DNA of 64,000 bases from an uncultured Bacteroidales bacterium (GCA_902801425.1 CADCIQ010000042.1:21135-85134), one strand, 5' to 3'. Shown: positions 26,215 to 36,025, counted from the first letter of the stretch. The notes: generated by a model from the sequence alone, not told the origin. Program-made: numbers and translations.

Positions 26215-29200
26215 TTAATTATTTATAATCTGCATATCAGCTATCTTCTGCTGAAGCTCGCGGAGCTTCTCTTCCTGAAGAACGCGCTTGTACTCGATAG
26301 GAACAATCTGAACGAAGTCCTCGATATAGTGGTTCCAATCGTCGAGCATACGGCGGGCAAGTTCTGAACCTGTGTAGAGATAGTGCTGACGAACAAGCTC
26401 GTGAAGCTCCTTACGTGCAGATGCCTCCTCAACGAGGTTGATCTCTACCTGATCCATGTTACAGAAGTAGTCGAAGTTGTGGTTCTTGTCCCAGACGTAA
26501 GCCACACCACCTGACATACCGGCAGCGAAGTTACGACCTGTCTCACCAAGTACTACCACGCGACCGCCAGTCATATACTCACAGCAGTGGTCACCTGCGC
26601 CCTCGATAACGGCAATAGCACCTGAGTTACGAACGCCGAAGCGCTCACCTACCCTACCGTTTACGTAAAGCTCACCAGTTGTTGCGCCATAGAGACCTGT
26701 GTTACCAGCGATGATGTTATCCTCTGCTACGAAGTTAGCATCATAGCGTGCAGGTGGGAGGATAGAGATACGACCGCCAGAAAGTCCCTTTCCGAAGTAG
26801 TCGTTAGCCTCACCCTCGAGCTTAAGGTTCACGCCATTTACTGCGAATGCGCCGAATGACTGACCAGCAGAACCCTTGAACTTGATATTGATAGTTCCGT
26901 CAGGAAGACCAGCCTCACCATATTTCTTAGCGATAACGCCAGAGAGCATAGTACCTACGGCACGATCTGTATTCTTGATAGCGTAGTCGAGGTTCACCTC
27001 TTCCTTGTTCTCAATAGCCTTTTCACAAGCCTTGATGATTTCCTCATCCTTGACACCTTCAACCTTAGTGAACTGACCACGATCCCAGTAGAGAGCCTTG
27101 TCGGTCTCTGGCTTGTGGAGAAGACGAGAGAAGTCGATTGTGCCCTGCTTTGTTGCAGGATCAGCAGCCTTAACTTCGATAAGGTCTGTGCGACCGATGA
27201 TATCCTTGAGGTTCTTCACGCCAATCTCTGAGAGGTATTCACGGACTTCCTGTGCAAGGAAGGTGAAGAAGTTCACAACATAGTCTGCATGACCGCGGAA
27301 CTTGGCACGAAGTTTCTCGTCCTGTGTTGCCACGCCCACCGGACAGGTATTGGTGTTACACTTACGCATCATCAAGCAGCCAAGGACGATCAAAGGCAGA
27401 GTACCGAATGAGAACTCATCTGCACCAAGCATAGCCATAATGATTACGTCGCGGGCAGTCTTGAGCTGGCCGTCGGTCTGGAGACGAACCTGATTACGCA
27501 GACCGTTGATCACGAGTGTCTGCTGTGTCTCTGCAAGTCCTATCTCAGGAGAGATACCTGCGAAGCGCATAGAAGAAGCAGGAGAAGCACCTGTACCGCC
27601 CTCTGCACCAGAGATAACGATGAGGTCTGCCTTTGCCTTTGCCACACCGGCGGCGATAGTTCCCACACCACTCTCGGCAACGAGTTTAACGCTTACGGCT
27701 GCCGTAGGGTTGATGTTCTTAAGGTCGAAGATGAGCTGTGCAAGGTCCTCGATTGAGTAGATGTCGTGATGTGGCGGAGGTGAGATAAGAGTGATTCCAG
27801 GAATAGCGTTACGTGTCTTGGCTATGATCTTGTTCACCTTGAAACCAGGCAACTGACCACCCTCACCTGGCTTAGCACCCTGTGCCACCTTGATCTGGAG
27901 TTCCTCTGCATTCACGAGATACTCAGCCGTCACACCGAAACGACCTGATGCAATCTGCTTTGTCTTACTTGAAAGGCTAACGCCATCAACCTCAGTGTGG
28001 TAGCGTGCGTTATCCTCACCACCCTCACCTGTATTGCTTCGAGTGCCGAGTTTATTCATAGCGATGGCAAGTGCCTCGTGTGCCTCAATGGAGAGAGCGC
28101 CGAATGACATAGCACCTGTCACGAAATGCTTTACGATTGATTCTACTGGCTCTACCTCCTCGATAGGAGTTGGCTTTGCAGCCTTCTTGAATCCGAAGAA
28201 ATCACGAATGAAGATTGGCTTCTCCTTCTCGTCAACACTCTTTGCCCACTCCTTGAATTTGGCGTAAGAACCGAGGCGTGTGGCAATCTGGAGGTTGGCT
28301 ATTGTCTCTGGGTTCCAGGCGTGTTGAATACCATCCTTGCGATAGTTGAACAGACCTGTATTCTGAAGGAATTTAGGCATTTCATCTGGAACGAATGCCT
28401 CATCGTGAAGACGGATAGCATCCTTGGCAATGTCACGCAGACCGATACCGCCTATCGTGCTTATCTCTGTTCCGAAGTATGTCTTCAAAAGTTCCTCTGA
28501 AAGACCTATTGACTCGAATATCTTTGCACCACGATAAGAGCGGATCGTTGAGATACCCATCTTTGACATGATCTTCTTAAGACCCTTGTCAACTGCCTTG
28601 ATATAGTTCTTCTCGGCAGTAGCATACTCTTCCTGCACCTGATGTGTCTTCACAAGCTGATCGAGTACGGCGAAGGTCATGTAAGGACAGAGGGCTGATG
28701 CTCCATAACCAAGGAGCAATGCTGCGTGCATCACCTCACGTATTTCACCTGACTCAACGATAAGGGCTGTCTGAACACGCTTCTGTACGCTAATCAAATA
28801 ATGGTGTACGGCACTCACGGCAAGCAAAGAAGGTATTGCCGCGTGCGTCTCGTCGATATCACGGTCAGAGAGGATGATATAGTTCACACCGCTGTCAACG
28901 CTCTCTTCTGCCTTCTTGCAAAGATTGTCAAGGGCATCACGAAGACCAGCCTCTCCCTTCTCAATCTCGAAGAGGATGGGGAGCTTAACAGTCTTGAAGC
29001 CCTTGTAGCGGATGTTACAGAGAATATCGAGCTGTGTATTTGTAAGTACCGGCTGTGGCAGGCGCACCATTTTGCAGTTGCTTTCGTCAGGTGTCAGGAT
29101 GTTTGTGCCAACTGCACCGATATACTCCGTGAGCGACATTACAAGTTCCTCACGAATTGGGTCGATAGCAGGGTTTGTTACCTGAGCGAACTGCTGACGG

Positions 29201-30699
29201 AAGTAGTTGAAGAAAATCTGTGGCTTATCAGAAATAACAGCAAGAGGAGTATCGTTACCCATAGCTGCAACTGGCTCCTGACCATTTGTACACATTGGAA
29301 CGACGGTCTTGTCGATGTCTTCCTGACCAAAGCCGAATGCACGGAGCTTACGGTCATAGTTCTCCACAGAGTTCTCTACCTTACGACCAGACTTCAGTTT
29401 CTCCAGCTGAATGCGGTTCGTTGAGAGCCACTGTCCGTATGGATGCTCATGTGCGAGTTTCTCCTTTATCTCACCATCATAGTAGATCTTGCCTTCCTGT
29501 GTGTCGATAAGGAGAATCTTACCTGGCTGAAGACGTCCCTTTGATACCACGTCGCTTGGCTCGAAGTCCATTACACCTACCTCAGATGCAACAACCATCA
29601 TGCCCTGCTTTGTAATGGTGTAGCGTGATGGACGAAGACCGTTACGGTCAAGCATACCACCTGCGAAACGACCATCAGAGAACATAAGGGCAGCAGGACC
29701 GTCCCAAGGCTCCATCAGGATTGAGTGATACTCATAGAATGCCTTGAGGTCTTCAGAGATTGGGTTCTTATCGTTAAATGACTCTGGAACGAGGATTGCC
29801 ATTGCCTGTGGCAAAGACAGACCGCTCATTACGAGGAACTCGAATACGTTGTCCAATGATGCTGAGTCTGACATGTCATCCTGAAGGATAGGACGAATCT
29901 CCTTGATGTCACCAAGTGCTGGTGAAGAGAGCACAGACTCACGTGCCTTCATCCAACCGCGGTTACCACGAACGGTGTTGATCTCACCATTATGGCAGAG
30001 GAAGCGGAATGGCTGGGCGAGCTTCCACTTAGGGAATGTGTTTGTAGAGAAACGAGAGTGAACAAGTGCCAGACCTGATGTGAAATAGTTGTTAGAAAGG
30101 TCTGGGAAGTAACGGCGCAACTGACCTGATGTCAGCATACCCTTATAGATAATGTCCGTGCAAGAGAGTGAGCAGATATAGAACTCCTCATCATCAATGC
30201 GGTTCTCTATCTTCTTACGTATCTTATAAAGAATACGGTCAAAGTGCTCCACCTTATCATCGCTTACACCTGTAACAAACACCTGCTTGATATCAGGCTC
30301 CACCTCACGCGCACCAACACCAAGCACCTCAGGATTTGTAGGCACGTTACGAAGATGAGAGAGTGAAAGACCTTCACGCTCAATCTCCTCGATCATGATA
30401 GAGAGGATCTCAGACTGGCGCTTCTCATCCTTTGGAAGGAATACGAGACCAGTTCCGTAACGTCCCTTCTCTGGTACTGGAATACCTTGAAGAAGAATAA
30501 ATTCATGTGGAATCTGCAGGAGAATACCTGCACCATCACCAGTCTTATCGCGTGTCTCAGCACCACGATGCTCCATGTTCTCAAGAACACGCAGAGCGTT
30601 ATCAACCAGTTCATGGCTCTTGTTTCCGTGGATATTCACCACCATGCCGACACCACACGCATCGTGCTCATACTCGGCACTATACAATCCATTTCCCAT
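26215..30699 (-). CDS. gltB: Glutamate synthase large subunit
   Basis: The protein is 1494 residues. The N-terminal glutaminase domain follows a short propeptide (MGNGLYSAEYEHDA), with the catalytic cysteine C15 in ACGVGMVVN exposed on processing. A central domain, the FMN-binding synthase domain (SGAEGGTGASPASSMRF) and the 3Fe-4S cysteines CNTNTCPVGVATQD follow. The C-terminal beta-helix has repeated glycine motifs (GNTGLYGATTGELYVNGRVG). It transfers ammonia from glutamine to 2-oxoglutarate. The length and domain order are normal. It forms an operon with gltD. Confidence 0.97.
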   Translation of the reverse strand: MGNGLYSAEYEHDACGVGMVVNIHGNKSHELVDNALRVLENMEHRGAETRDKTGDGAGILLQIPHEFILLQGIPVPEKGRYGTGLVFLPKDEKRQSEILSIMIEEIEREGLSLSHLRNVPTNPEVLGVGAREVEPDIKQVFVTGVSDDKVEHFDRILYKIRKKIENRIDDEEFYICSLSCTDIIYKGMLTSGQLRRYFPDLSNNYFTSGLALVHSRFSTNTFPKWKLAQPFRFLCHNGEINTVRGNRGWMKARESVLSSPALGDIKEIRPILQDDMSDSASLDNVFEFLVMSGLSLPQAMAILVPESFNDKNPISEDLKAFYEYHSILMEPWDGPAALMFSDGRFAGGMLDRNGLRPSRYTITKQGMMVVASEVGVMDFEPSDVVSKGRLQPGKILLIDTQEGKIYYDGEIKEKLAHEHPYGQWLSTNRIQLEKLKSGRKVENSVENYDRKLRAFGFGQEDIDKTVVPMCTNGQEPVAAMGNDTPLAVISDKPQIFFNYFRQQFAQVTNPAIDPIREELVMSLTEYIGAVGTNILTPDESNCKMVRLPQPVLTNTQLDILCNIRYKGFKTVKLPILFEIEKGEAGLRDALDNLCKKAEESVDSGVNYIILSDRDIDETHAAIPSLLAVSAVHHYLISVQKRVQTALIVESGEIREVMHAALLLGYGASALCPYMTFAVLDQLVKTHQVQEEYATAEKNYIKAVDKGLKKIMSKMGISTIRSYRGAKIFESIGLSEELLKTYFGTEISTIGGIGLRDIAKDAIRLHDEAFVPDEMPKFLQNTGLFNYRKDGIQHAWNPETIANLQIATRLGSYAKFKEWAKSVDEKEKPIFIRDFFGFKKAAKPTPIEEVEPVESIVKHFVTGAMSFGALSIEAHEALAIAMNKLGTRSNTGEGGEDNARYHTEVDGVSLSSKTKQIASGRFGVTAEYLVNAEELQIKVAQGAKPGEGGQLPGFKVNKIIAKTRNAIPGITLISPPPHHDIYSIEDLAQLIFDLKNINPTAAVSVKLVAESGVGTIAAGVAKAKADLIVISGAEGGTGASPASSMRFAGISPEIGLAETQQTLVINGLRNQVRLQTDGQLKTARDVIIMAMLGADEFSFGTLPLIVLGCLMMRKCNTNTCPVGVATQDEKLRAKFRGHADYVVNFFTFLAQEVREYLSEIGVKNLKDIIGRTDLIEVKAADPATKQGTIDFSRLLHKPETDKALYWDRGQFTKVEGVKDEEIIKACEKAIENKEEVNLDYAIKNTDRAVGTMLSGVIAKKYGEAGLPDGTINIKFKGSAGQSFGAFAVNGVNLKLEGEANDYFGKGLSGGRISILPPARYDANFVAEDNIIAGNTGLYGATTGELYVNGRVGERFGVRNSGAIAVIEGAGDHCCEYMTGGRVVVLGETGRNFAAGMSGGVAYVWDKNHNFDYFCNMDQVEINLVEEASARKELHELVRQHYLYTGSELARRMLDDWNHYIEDFVQIVPIEYKRVLQEEKLRELQQKIADMQIINN

Positions 30700-30830
30700 C
30701 TTTAATAATTACGAATTACAAATTATTAATTACCTGTTTACAATTTTTCTATTTATCAAGCAAAAGCGAAAGGCAACTTAACGAACAATCACCAATTGTC
30801 AATTATTATCTGCCCTATGCTTTCAAATTG
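30700..30830. repeat. AT-rich mirrored repeat in the gltB leader
   Basis: AATTACGAATTACAAATTATTAATTAC is partly mirrored by CACCAATTGTCAATTATT, with ACAATTTTTC between. It lies between the -7 motif and the gltB start and could form leader structure. Confidence 0.45.
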
Positions 30831-30834
30831 TTTG

Positions 30835-30842
30835 CAAAATTA
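30835..30842 (-). promoter_or_regulatory. -7 promoter element for gltBD
   Basis: TAATTTTG on the minus strand followed by GCAAAC, about 135 bases before the gltB ATG. Confidence 0.5.
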
Positions 30843-31091
30843 CTAATTTTCTTTCTTTTTGCAAAGTTTCAGCCAGATTATTTTTCCACCACTTTCCTTG
30901 AAAATGCCCCAAAATAACAGATTGTAAGCATATACAGCTTCATTTCTTACATAATGAAAGCATTTCTGTACATTTTTCTTACAATATGCGTTTTCTTGTC
31001 AAAAAGTAGGTTCTCTATTGACAATTTGGTCGTTTTTCAGATAAAGACATCTTTGTCTATCTGGCAAGAACATAATAACCACATACTTTTC

Positions 31092-31261
31092 AGGTTCGCT
31101 CTTCTTCCTATGTAAATACTATTAAATCACCATAAAGATACCATAATAATACCATAGTTTATGGTATTATTATGGTATTATAATGGTAATATAATGGTAT
31201 TATAATGGTATTATCATCGAGTTTAGTTCGGAGGAACAAGGGAGAAACATAGGTGGAAGAG
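31092..31261. repeat. 11-bp phased palindromic array (copy 3)
   Basis: It starts with GGTTCGCTCTTCTTCCTATG, the reverse complement of the flank after the array at 1-90. The centre is ACCATAGTTTATGGT and the right arm has five or more ATGGTATTATN units at 11-base steps. The array then continues in phase as GGAGGAACAA, GGGAGAAACAT, AGGTGGAAGAG. The right arm is almost the same as that of the array at 11.4 kb. Confidence 0.85.
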
Positions 31262-31280
31262 CAGACCTAAAGACAAAGAA

Positions 31281-31340
31281 ACTCCCCTTCTCTCAGCAAT
31301 AAAGACCCAAAAGCCTAAAGGCAGAGAGAAGGGGAGTTTT
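31281..31340. other. Hairpin tail attached to the 11-bp array
   Basis: ACTCCCCTTCTCTCAGC pairs with GCAGAGAGAAGGGGAGT. The same tail (CAGACCTAAAG then CCCCTTCTC...GAGAAGGGGAG) follows the array at 52.9 kb, so array and hairpin belong to one repeat unit. The remainder of the gap between gltB and the gene at 31445 holds no clear gene. Confidence 0.7.
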
Positions 31341-31444
31341 GAGAGAATATAAATCCCACGCCGCCAAGAGATTTTCGAAAAATTGGCGAAAGCGTGGGGA
31401 AATAAAAGCATTTTCAAATGGTGACTGTTATCTCCAATTATAAC

Positions 31445-32155
31445 TTATAATACCACAATACTATCGTTTTCGAATGCAATACTATATCTTTTTGGTATTA
31501 ATTTGCCATTGGAATCATATTTGTTCTCTTGAACCTCGAATATAGTACGACTAGCATCACTATTAACGGAGTTAACCTCAACTGGTTTGTTGAAAACAAG
31601 TTTTGTATTTCCTTTATAAAGCATAAAAACGCTTAATAAAGGTGGATCTATAGAATCACGTTCACCACGCAATACAAGAGCCTTACAGTCTCCCATAAAA
31701 TCAACCACATAGGCTGTTATGTCTCTTGTTTCTTTCCATGGATGATCTGTATAAGTGGCAAATGTCCAATAATTGTACTTGTACCAAAGCCCATCGTTTG
31801 AAAATGTGCCAGTACTCACCTTTGCCCCGTTTTTTGTATAATACTCGATGTCAAGTTTGCTGAAGAAAACATCCCCAAAAGTTTCGATATTTTCTATTAC
31901 ATCTACATCTGCCTTTTCTGTATGACGATAGAGATGTATTAAATAGTACCCATCACTTGTGTTGACTGTCATATTATACTTTTCGACATAGCTTGATGCA
32001 CTATGGGAAACATTAGGATTACTCCAAAAAGACTCGATGTATTTATTTGAACCAAAAACATCACCATTGCTATTTACTTTTCCAATAACCTCTATTGCAA
32101 ACATTTTGGTTATCAAGAAAAATACTGTACATAAACATAATATTTTTTTTCCCAT
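31445..32155 (-). CDS. Secreted protein of unknown function
   Basis: From the start at 32155 (MGKKILCLCTVFFLITKMFA) it is a 236-residue protein with a signal peptide. The mature part is polar and beta-rich, with two stretches that look like linked strands (VNTSDGYYLIHLYRHTEKAD, STGTFSNDGLWYKYNYWTFA). No catalytic motif or known domain is recognised. It stands alone between the array hairpin and the hydrolase gene. An ATG five codons upstream is possible but would break the signal peptide layout. Confidence 0.65.
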   Translation of the reverse strand: MGKKILCLCTVFFLITKMFAIEVIGKVNSNGDVFGSNKYIESFWSNPNVSHSASSYVEKYNMTVNTSDGYYLIHLYRHTEKADVDVIENIETFGDVFFSKLDIEYYTKNGAKVSTGTFSNDGLWYKYNYWTFATYTDHPWKETRDITAYVVDFMGDCKALVLRGERDSIDPPLLSVFMLYKGNTKLVFNKPVEVNSVNSDASRTIFEVQENKYDSNGKLIPKRYSIAFENDSIVVL

Positions 32156-32331
32156 AAATAAAAAAATCAATTATTTGTAAACATAATATCCTACATCAGT
32201 CCTTTTTGACCGTATTATACAGGCAAAGTCGATAGGCATGGCAGATGTAATCTCCATAGCCTCGCGAAAAGTATTGCAGTTTTTCTCGCTGTATCTCAAG
32301 TTGGAGATATAGTCTTAGGCATATTCCTTGT

Positions 32332-33021
32332 TTATTTGCTGTCGTTAAGCAGAAAGCGGAGCACAGTCTCGTTGAATGTGTCGGGATTCTTGTTGGCAAT
32401 GAAGTGATTGCCGGGAATGATGGCAAGTTTTGCATTGGTGATAGACTTGGCAATGAGTCGGGTATGAGCATCTTTTATCATATCGTTATTGCCGGCTATA
32501 ACAAGGGTTGGGCATTGTATTTGTGAGAGTTCATCAGGCTTCACGTTTGGATCGTTTACCATTAGTCCGAGCATCTCGGCATTCAGCCTTGCCTTGGGAT
32601 TTCTCTTTGCGAATAGCCTTGCTATTCTATAGCCTATCTCTATCGGAATCTGCACAGCCCTCTTAACACCTGAGGCATCAAGGTTTGCTCCGTTGAGAAT
32701 CAGTTTCTCCACACGCTCCGGATGTGCAAGGGCAAATACCATTGCTATGTTACCTCCATCAGAAAAGCCGAGTATATGGGCTTTCACTATGGAGTGCTCA
32801 TTCATGAATGCAAGTAGGTCATCGGCAAACTGCCTTATGGTGAAGGGTGCATCTCCACGAGGTGTCTTTCCATGTCCGCGAGTGTCAATCGCAATAACAT
32901 GGAAATGCCGGGCAAAAGGCTCTATCTGGTGCTCGAAATAGCTACAATCCTCCCCATTGCCATGAAGCAGTATCAGGGGAAAGCCTTCTCCTTTCTCTAT
33001 ATAGTGGTGGCTGATATCCAT
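32332..33021 (-). CDS. Alpha/beta hydrolase
   Basis: The 229-residue cytoplasmic protein has the alpha/beta hydrolase fold, with the oxyanion region LILLHGNGEDCSYF, the nucleophile serine in GFSDGGNIA, the acid in VIAGNNDMI and the histidine in IPGNHFIA. DTRGHGKTPRG is typical of the family. The substrate cannot be deduced. The reading frame is complete. The 175 bases between it and the upstream secreted protein hold no further gene that I can support. Confidence 0.88.
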   Translation of the reverse strand: MDISHHYIEKGEGFPLILLHGNGEDCSYFEHQIEPFARHFHVIAIDTRGHGKTPRGDAPFTIRQFADDLLAFMNEHSIVKAHILGFSDGGNIAMVFALAHPERVEKLILNGANLDASGVKRAVQIPIEIGYRIARLFAKRNPKARLNAEMLGLMVNDPNVKPDELSQIQCPTLVIAGNNDMIKDAHTRLIAKSITNAKLAIIPGNHFIANKNPDTFNETVLRFLLNDSK

Positions 33022-33040
33022 TAGTTTCGCAAGCTCAACT

Positions 33041-33172
33041 TTTTAAGTGAAGAACGAAGAGTGAAAAGTGAAGAATTTAAATTACATTTTATAGTGTAAG
33101 GTTAATAAAACGGCCTTTAACTGCTATACTAACTTAAATTCTTCACTCTTAGTTCTTCACTCTTCACTTTCT
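33041..33172. repeat. Mirrored repeat with GTGAAGA units
   Basis: AAGTGAAGAACGAAGAGTGA and GTGAAGAATTTAAATT are mirrored by ACTTAAATTCTTCACTCTTA and GTTCTTCACTCTTCACTTTC. The units recur every 10-11 bases. The same words appear at about 53.51-53.55 kb. It lies between dsbD and the hydrolase gene. Confidence 0.7.
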
Positions 33173-35230
33173 CTTCAATCCTTCCTTAAGGAATGATATA
33201 TATGCCTCAACATCCTCATCGTAGGAACGGGGAGAGGTGAGGAGATTGCCGTCGTTGTCGAGGAGAACGTAGAAAGGCTGGGTGTTAGCCCCGAACTTGG
33301 TGCGCTGGAGATAGCTCCATTTGTCGCCTACCGTGCGTAGCTTGCGAGGCTGGTTGTTCTCCGTAACCTCAATAGGCTCTGGGAGAGGAGTCTTGTCATC
33401 GACGAAGAGCTGAATGAGGACATAGTCGTTGGTTATCATTTCCTTCACACGCTCATCTGTCCATACGGCAGCCTCCATCTTTCGGCAGTTCACGCATCCG
33501 AAGCCGGTGAAGTCGATCATAACAGGCTTACCCTCAGACTTTGCCGCCTGTATGCCCAAGTCAAAGTCCTTGTATCGGGCTTCCACGGTCTCGCTCTTGT
33601 ATAGGTTGAAGTCCTGTGTGCTCATAGGAGGAGCGAAGGCAGAGACAGCCTTGCATGGTGCGCCCCAGAGTCCGGGAACCATGTAGAGGGCGAAGGCGAA
33701 GGAGCAGAGAGACATGAAGAATCGAGTTACGGAGGTTCGGGTATTGATGATTTTCTCCCCCATCTCGTCAAATTCATCCTCATCGTGAGGGAAACGGATC
33801 CAGCCTATGAGGTAGCATCCGAGGAGGAAGAAGAGCATGATCCAGAGAGAGAGGAACACCTCGCGGTCGAGCAGGTGCCAGCCGTAAGCAAGGTCGGCTA
33901 CGGAGAGGAACTTTAGCGAAAATGCAAGTTCTATGAAGCCGAGTGTCACCTTGATGCGGTTCATCCAGTTGCCAGACTTCGGGGCAGACTTCAGCCATGT
34001 AGGGAAGATGGCGAAGAGGGTGAAAGGCAGGGCAAGGGCGAGGGCGAAACCGAACATTCCCACGGCAGGACCTATGATGTTGCCTGATGTTCCCATCTCC
34101 ACGAGGAGGAATCCGATGATAGGACCTGTGCATGAGAAGCTGACGAGGGCGAGGGTGAATGCCATGAGGAATATGCTCATCAGCCCTGAGGATGAAGAGG
34201 CTTTCCTGTCAACGGCATTGTTCCATGAAGAAGGCAGGGTGATCTCGAAGCCACCGAGGAAGGAGGCTCCGAATACTAATAGCATGAGGAAGAAGAAGAT
34301 GTTGAAGATGGCATTAGTTGACAGGGCATTGAGTGCCGATGCCCCGAAGATTGCTGTTACGGCAAGTCCGAGTGAGAGGTATATCACGATGATTGACACC
34401 CCATATATAATAGCGTCTCTTATTCCCTTTGCTGATCGCACCACCTTTCCCTTTCCGTTTTCATCCTTGCTTGCTCTCTTCAGGAAGAAGCTCACCGTCA
34501 TCGGGATGATAGGCCACACGCAAGGGGTGAGCAGGGCAATGAGACCACCGAGGAAGCCGAGGAGGAAGATGCCCAGTCCCCCCTCCTTCTCCCCCGAGGG
34601 GGAGGATGGGTTTAGTGTTGAGGGTTGAGGGTTTAGTGTTGAGAGTTGAGGGTTTAGAGTTGAGGGTTTAGTGTTTAGTGTTGAGGCGTCTTTTAAGGAA
34701 TCAAGACTATTATCTTGCCCCTTAACAGGGGAAGGGGTAGCGTCCTCATCTATCTTATCGTTTTTTTTTCCTGTATTAGATGTTGAAGGAAGAGTTACAG
34801 TTCCGCTATAACTGAACTCAACGCTTGTAGGAGGCAGGCAAGTTTCGTCATTGCAGGCGCCGAACTCAAAGTAGCCCTCAATCTTGTATTCCTTGCCAGT
34901 AAGCTTCACCTTCTGGGAGAAAGTGACATTGTCCTCATAGTAAGCCACTTCACCATTCCATACAGCCTCAAATTTCTTCGTGGCAGGCTTGTTGGCTTTC
35001 AGAGGACCTTCCACCTTTGCCCCTTCAATCTTATCCACATTGAAGGATGCGGCTATCGGACCGTGCTTCTCCTCAGGCGCATACACATGCCATCCCTTAG
35101 CCATTGTGCCTGAGAAGGAAATGATAATCTCATCGGGAGCCGTCTGTTTCATAGAGGCTGTGAACTTTACCTGGGCATTTATTGCTATTGCCAGAAAGGC
35201 AAATATGGTTGCAGTAAATAGTCGTTTCAT
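33164..35230 (-). CDS. dsbD: Thiol:disulfide interchange protein, DsbD type
   Basis: The 688-residue protein has a signal peptide (cleavage after AINAQ), the DsbD N-terminal domain (about 21-150, with C126 and C131), a polytopic membrane domain (about 220-510; redox cysteines in TPCVWPIIP and SFSCTGPII) and a C-terminal thioredoxin domain with CVNC in FGCVNCRKM. It moves electrons from the cytoplasm to periplasmic thiol proteins. The linker at residues 165-221 is unusual: STLNPQ-type repeats flanked by residues read from palindromic DNA (TPSPVKGQ, SSPSGEKEGG). It appears to be a 171-bp element inserted in frame. Confidence 0.95.
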   Translation of the reverse strand: MKRLFTATIFAFLAIAINAQVKFTASMKQTAPDEIIISFSGTMAKGWHVYAPEEKHGPIAASFNVDKIEGAKVEGPLKANKPATKKFEAVWNGEVAYYEDNVTFSQKVKLTGKEYKIEGYFEFGACNDETCLPPTSVEFSYSGTVTLPSTSNTGKKNDKIDEDATPSPVKGQDNSLDSLKDASTLNTKPSTLNPQLSTLNPQPSTLNPSSPSGEKEGGLGIFLLGFLGGLIALLTPCVWPIIPMTVSFFLKRASKDENGKGKVVRSAKGIRDAIIYGVSIIVIYLSLGLAVTAIFGASALNALSTNAIFNIFFFLMLLVFGASFLGGFEITLPSSWNNAVDRKASSSSGLMSIFLMAFTLALVSFSCTGPIIGFLLVEMGTSGNIIGPAVGMFGFALALALPFTLFAIFPTWLKSAPKSGNWMNRIKVTLGFIELAFSLKFLSVADLAYGWHLLDREVFLSLWIMLFFLLGCYLIGWIRFPHDEDEFDEMGEKIINTRTSVTRFFMSLCSFAFALYMVPGLWGAPCKAVSAFAPPMSTQDFNLYKSETVEARYKDFDLGIQAAKSEGKPVMIDFTGFGCVNCRKMEAAVWTDERVKEMITNDYVLIQLFVDDKTPLPEPIEVTENNQPRKLRTVGDKWSYLQRTKFGANTQPFYVLLDNDGNLLTSPRSYDEDVEAYISFLKEGLKRK
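34574..34744. repeat. Palindromic element with internal tandem array inserted in frame in dsbD
   Basis: One end is CCCCCCTCCTTCTCCCCCGA with its inner complement GGGGGAGG; the other is CTTGCCCCTTAACAGGGGAA and GGGGTAG. Between them GTTGAGGGTTTAGTGTTGAG-type units repeat with a period of about 11-14 bases at 34607-34684. The whole is 171 bases (57 codons), about the size of the intra-operon elements, and keeps the reading frame. Confidence 0.7.
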
Positions 35231-35267
35231 TGTTTATTATATTGTTTAGTGTTTGGTGTTTTGAATT

Positions 35268-35309
35268 TTATTATTATCCGCCATCGTCTAATTGCGGATA
35301 ATAATAAAT
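35268..35309. terminator. Hairpin between the carbonic-anhydrase-like gene and dsbD
   Basis: TTATTATTATCCGC pairs with GCGGATAATAATAA around an 11-base loop. It follows the stop at 35343 on the minus strand and may end or attenuate that transcript before dsbD. Confidence 0.5.
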
Positions 35310-35342
35310 AGTTTTGTGTTCATGTGTCACTCAAATTCTTCA

Positions 35343-35855
35343 CTATTCACTCTCAGAGAGATACTCCTTCGCATACTCCACATAGTGAGCAGCGTAGCTC
35401 TCTGCCTGATTAGGCTTTGTCTGCTTGATAAACTTGGCAGGCACACCTCCCCATATCTCGTGAGGGCCTATCTTTGTGTTTGAGAGTACAAGGGCATGGG
35501 CTGCAACGACTGCACCTTCACCAACCTCTGCTCCGTCAAGAACCGTGCTGCCCATTCCGATGAGACAGCCCTTTCGGAGAGTGCAAGCGTGTACCGTAGC
35601 GTTATGACCAATGGTAACGTCATCCTCCATAACGGTAGGACCGGTGGTGTTAGTTACGTGAACCACAGCGCCATCCTGCACGTTGCAACGGTTGCCCATA
35701 GTGATAGGTGCAACATCGCCACGCACGGTAGCACCGAACCAGACAGAACACTCGTCACCCATTGTGACATCGCCTACTATTGCAGCATTCTCGCTGAAAT
35801 AACATTCCTTTCCCCACTTAGGAGAAATTCCTTTGTATGATTTTATTATAGCCAT
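35343..35855 (-). CDS. Gamma-carbonic anhydrase-like left-handed beta-helix protein
   Basis: From MAIIKSYKGISPKWG at 35855 the protein has 170 residues of hexapeptide repeats (VGDVTMGDECSVWFGATVRG, IGHNATVHACTL), with the histidines expected for metal binding (VVHVTN, GHNATVHA). It is in the YrdA/PaaY family. Carbonic anhydrase activity is known for some members but not shown for most. The ATG lies 2 bases from the end of the palindromic element B, whose GGGGGGAGAGG sits at ribosome-binding distance. It is downstream of luxS in the same direction. Confidence 0.88.
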   Translation of the reverse strand: MAIIKSYKGISPKWGKECYFSENAAIVGDVTMGDECSVWFGATVRGDVAPITMGNRCNVQDGAVVHVTNTTGPTVMEDDVTIGHNATVHACTLRKGCLIGMGSTVLDGAEVGEGAVVAAHALVLSNTKIGPHEIWGGVPAKFIKQTKPNQAESYAAHYVEYAKEYLSESE

Positions 35856-35857
35856 AG

Positions 35858-36025
35858 GGCCTCTCCCCCCGCCCTCCCCCGTAGGGAGGGAGCCGGAATG
35901 CAAATGGGGGATTCCGAATTATTTATTGTTTTATTTGCCTAACCATCCCTTTTTCTACCGATCCACTTCCAATTCTCGTAATCGAATCGGCTCCCTCCCT
36001 ACGGGGGAGGGCGGGGGGAGAGGCC
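35858..36025. repeat. MITE-like palindromic element (family 1, copy B)
   Basis: The ends GGCCTCTCCCCCCGCCCTCC and its exact complement are the same as in copy A (19916-20074), and the middles are related. It fills the gap between the luxS stop (6 bases away) and the start of the carbonic-anhydrase-like gene (2 bases away). Confidence 0.85.

Noticed and set aside
28801-29424. Long plus-strand frame opposite gltB
   Set aside because: It lies wholly inside the well-conserved gltB coding sequence; no promoter or ribosome-binding site and no recognisable protein.
32196-32471. Minus-strand frame downstream of the hydrolase gene
   Set aside because: Overlaps the hydrolase end in another frame with no start signal or protein-like sequence.
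33933-34628. Plus-strand frame of 231 codons opposite dsbD
   Set aside because: Antisense to a conserved membrane domain; the residues are basic and proline-rich as expected for a shadow frame.
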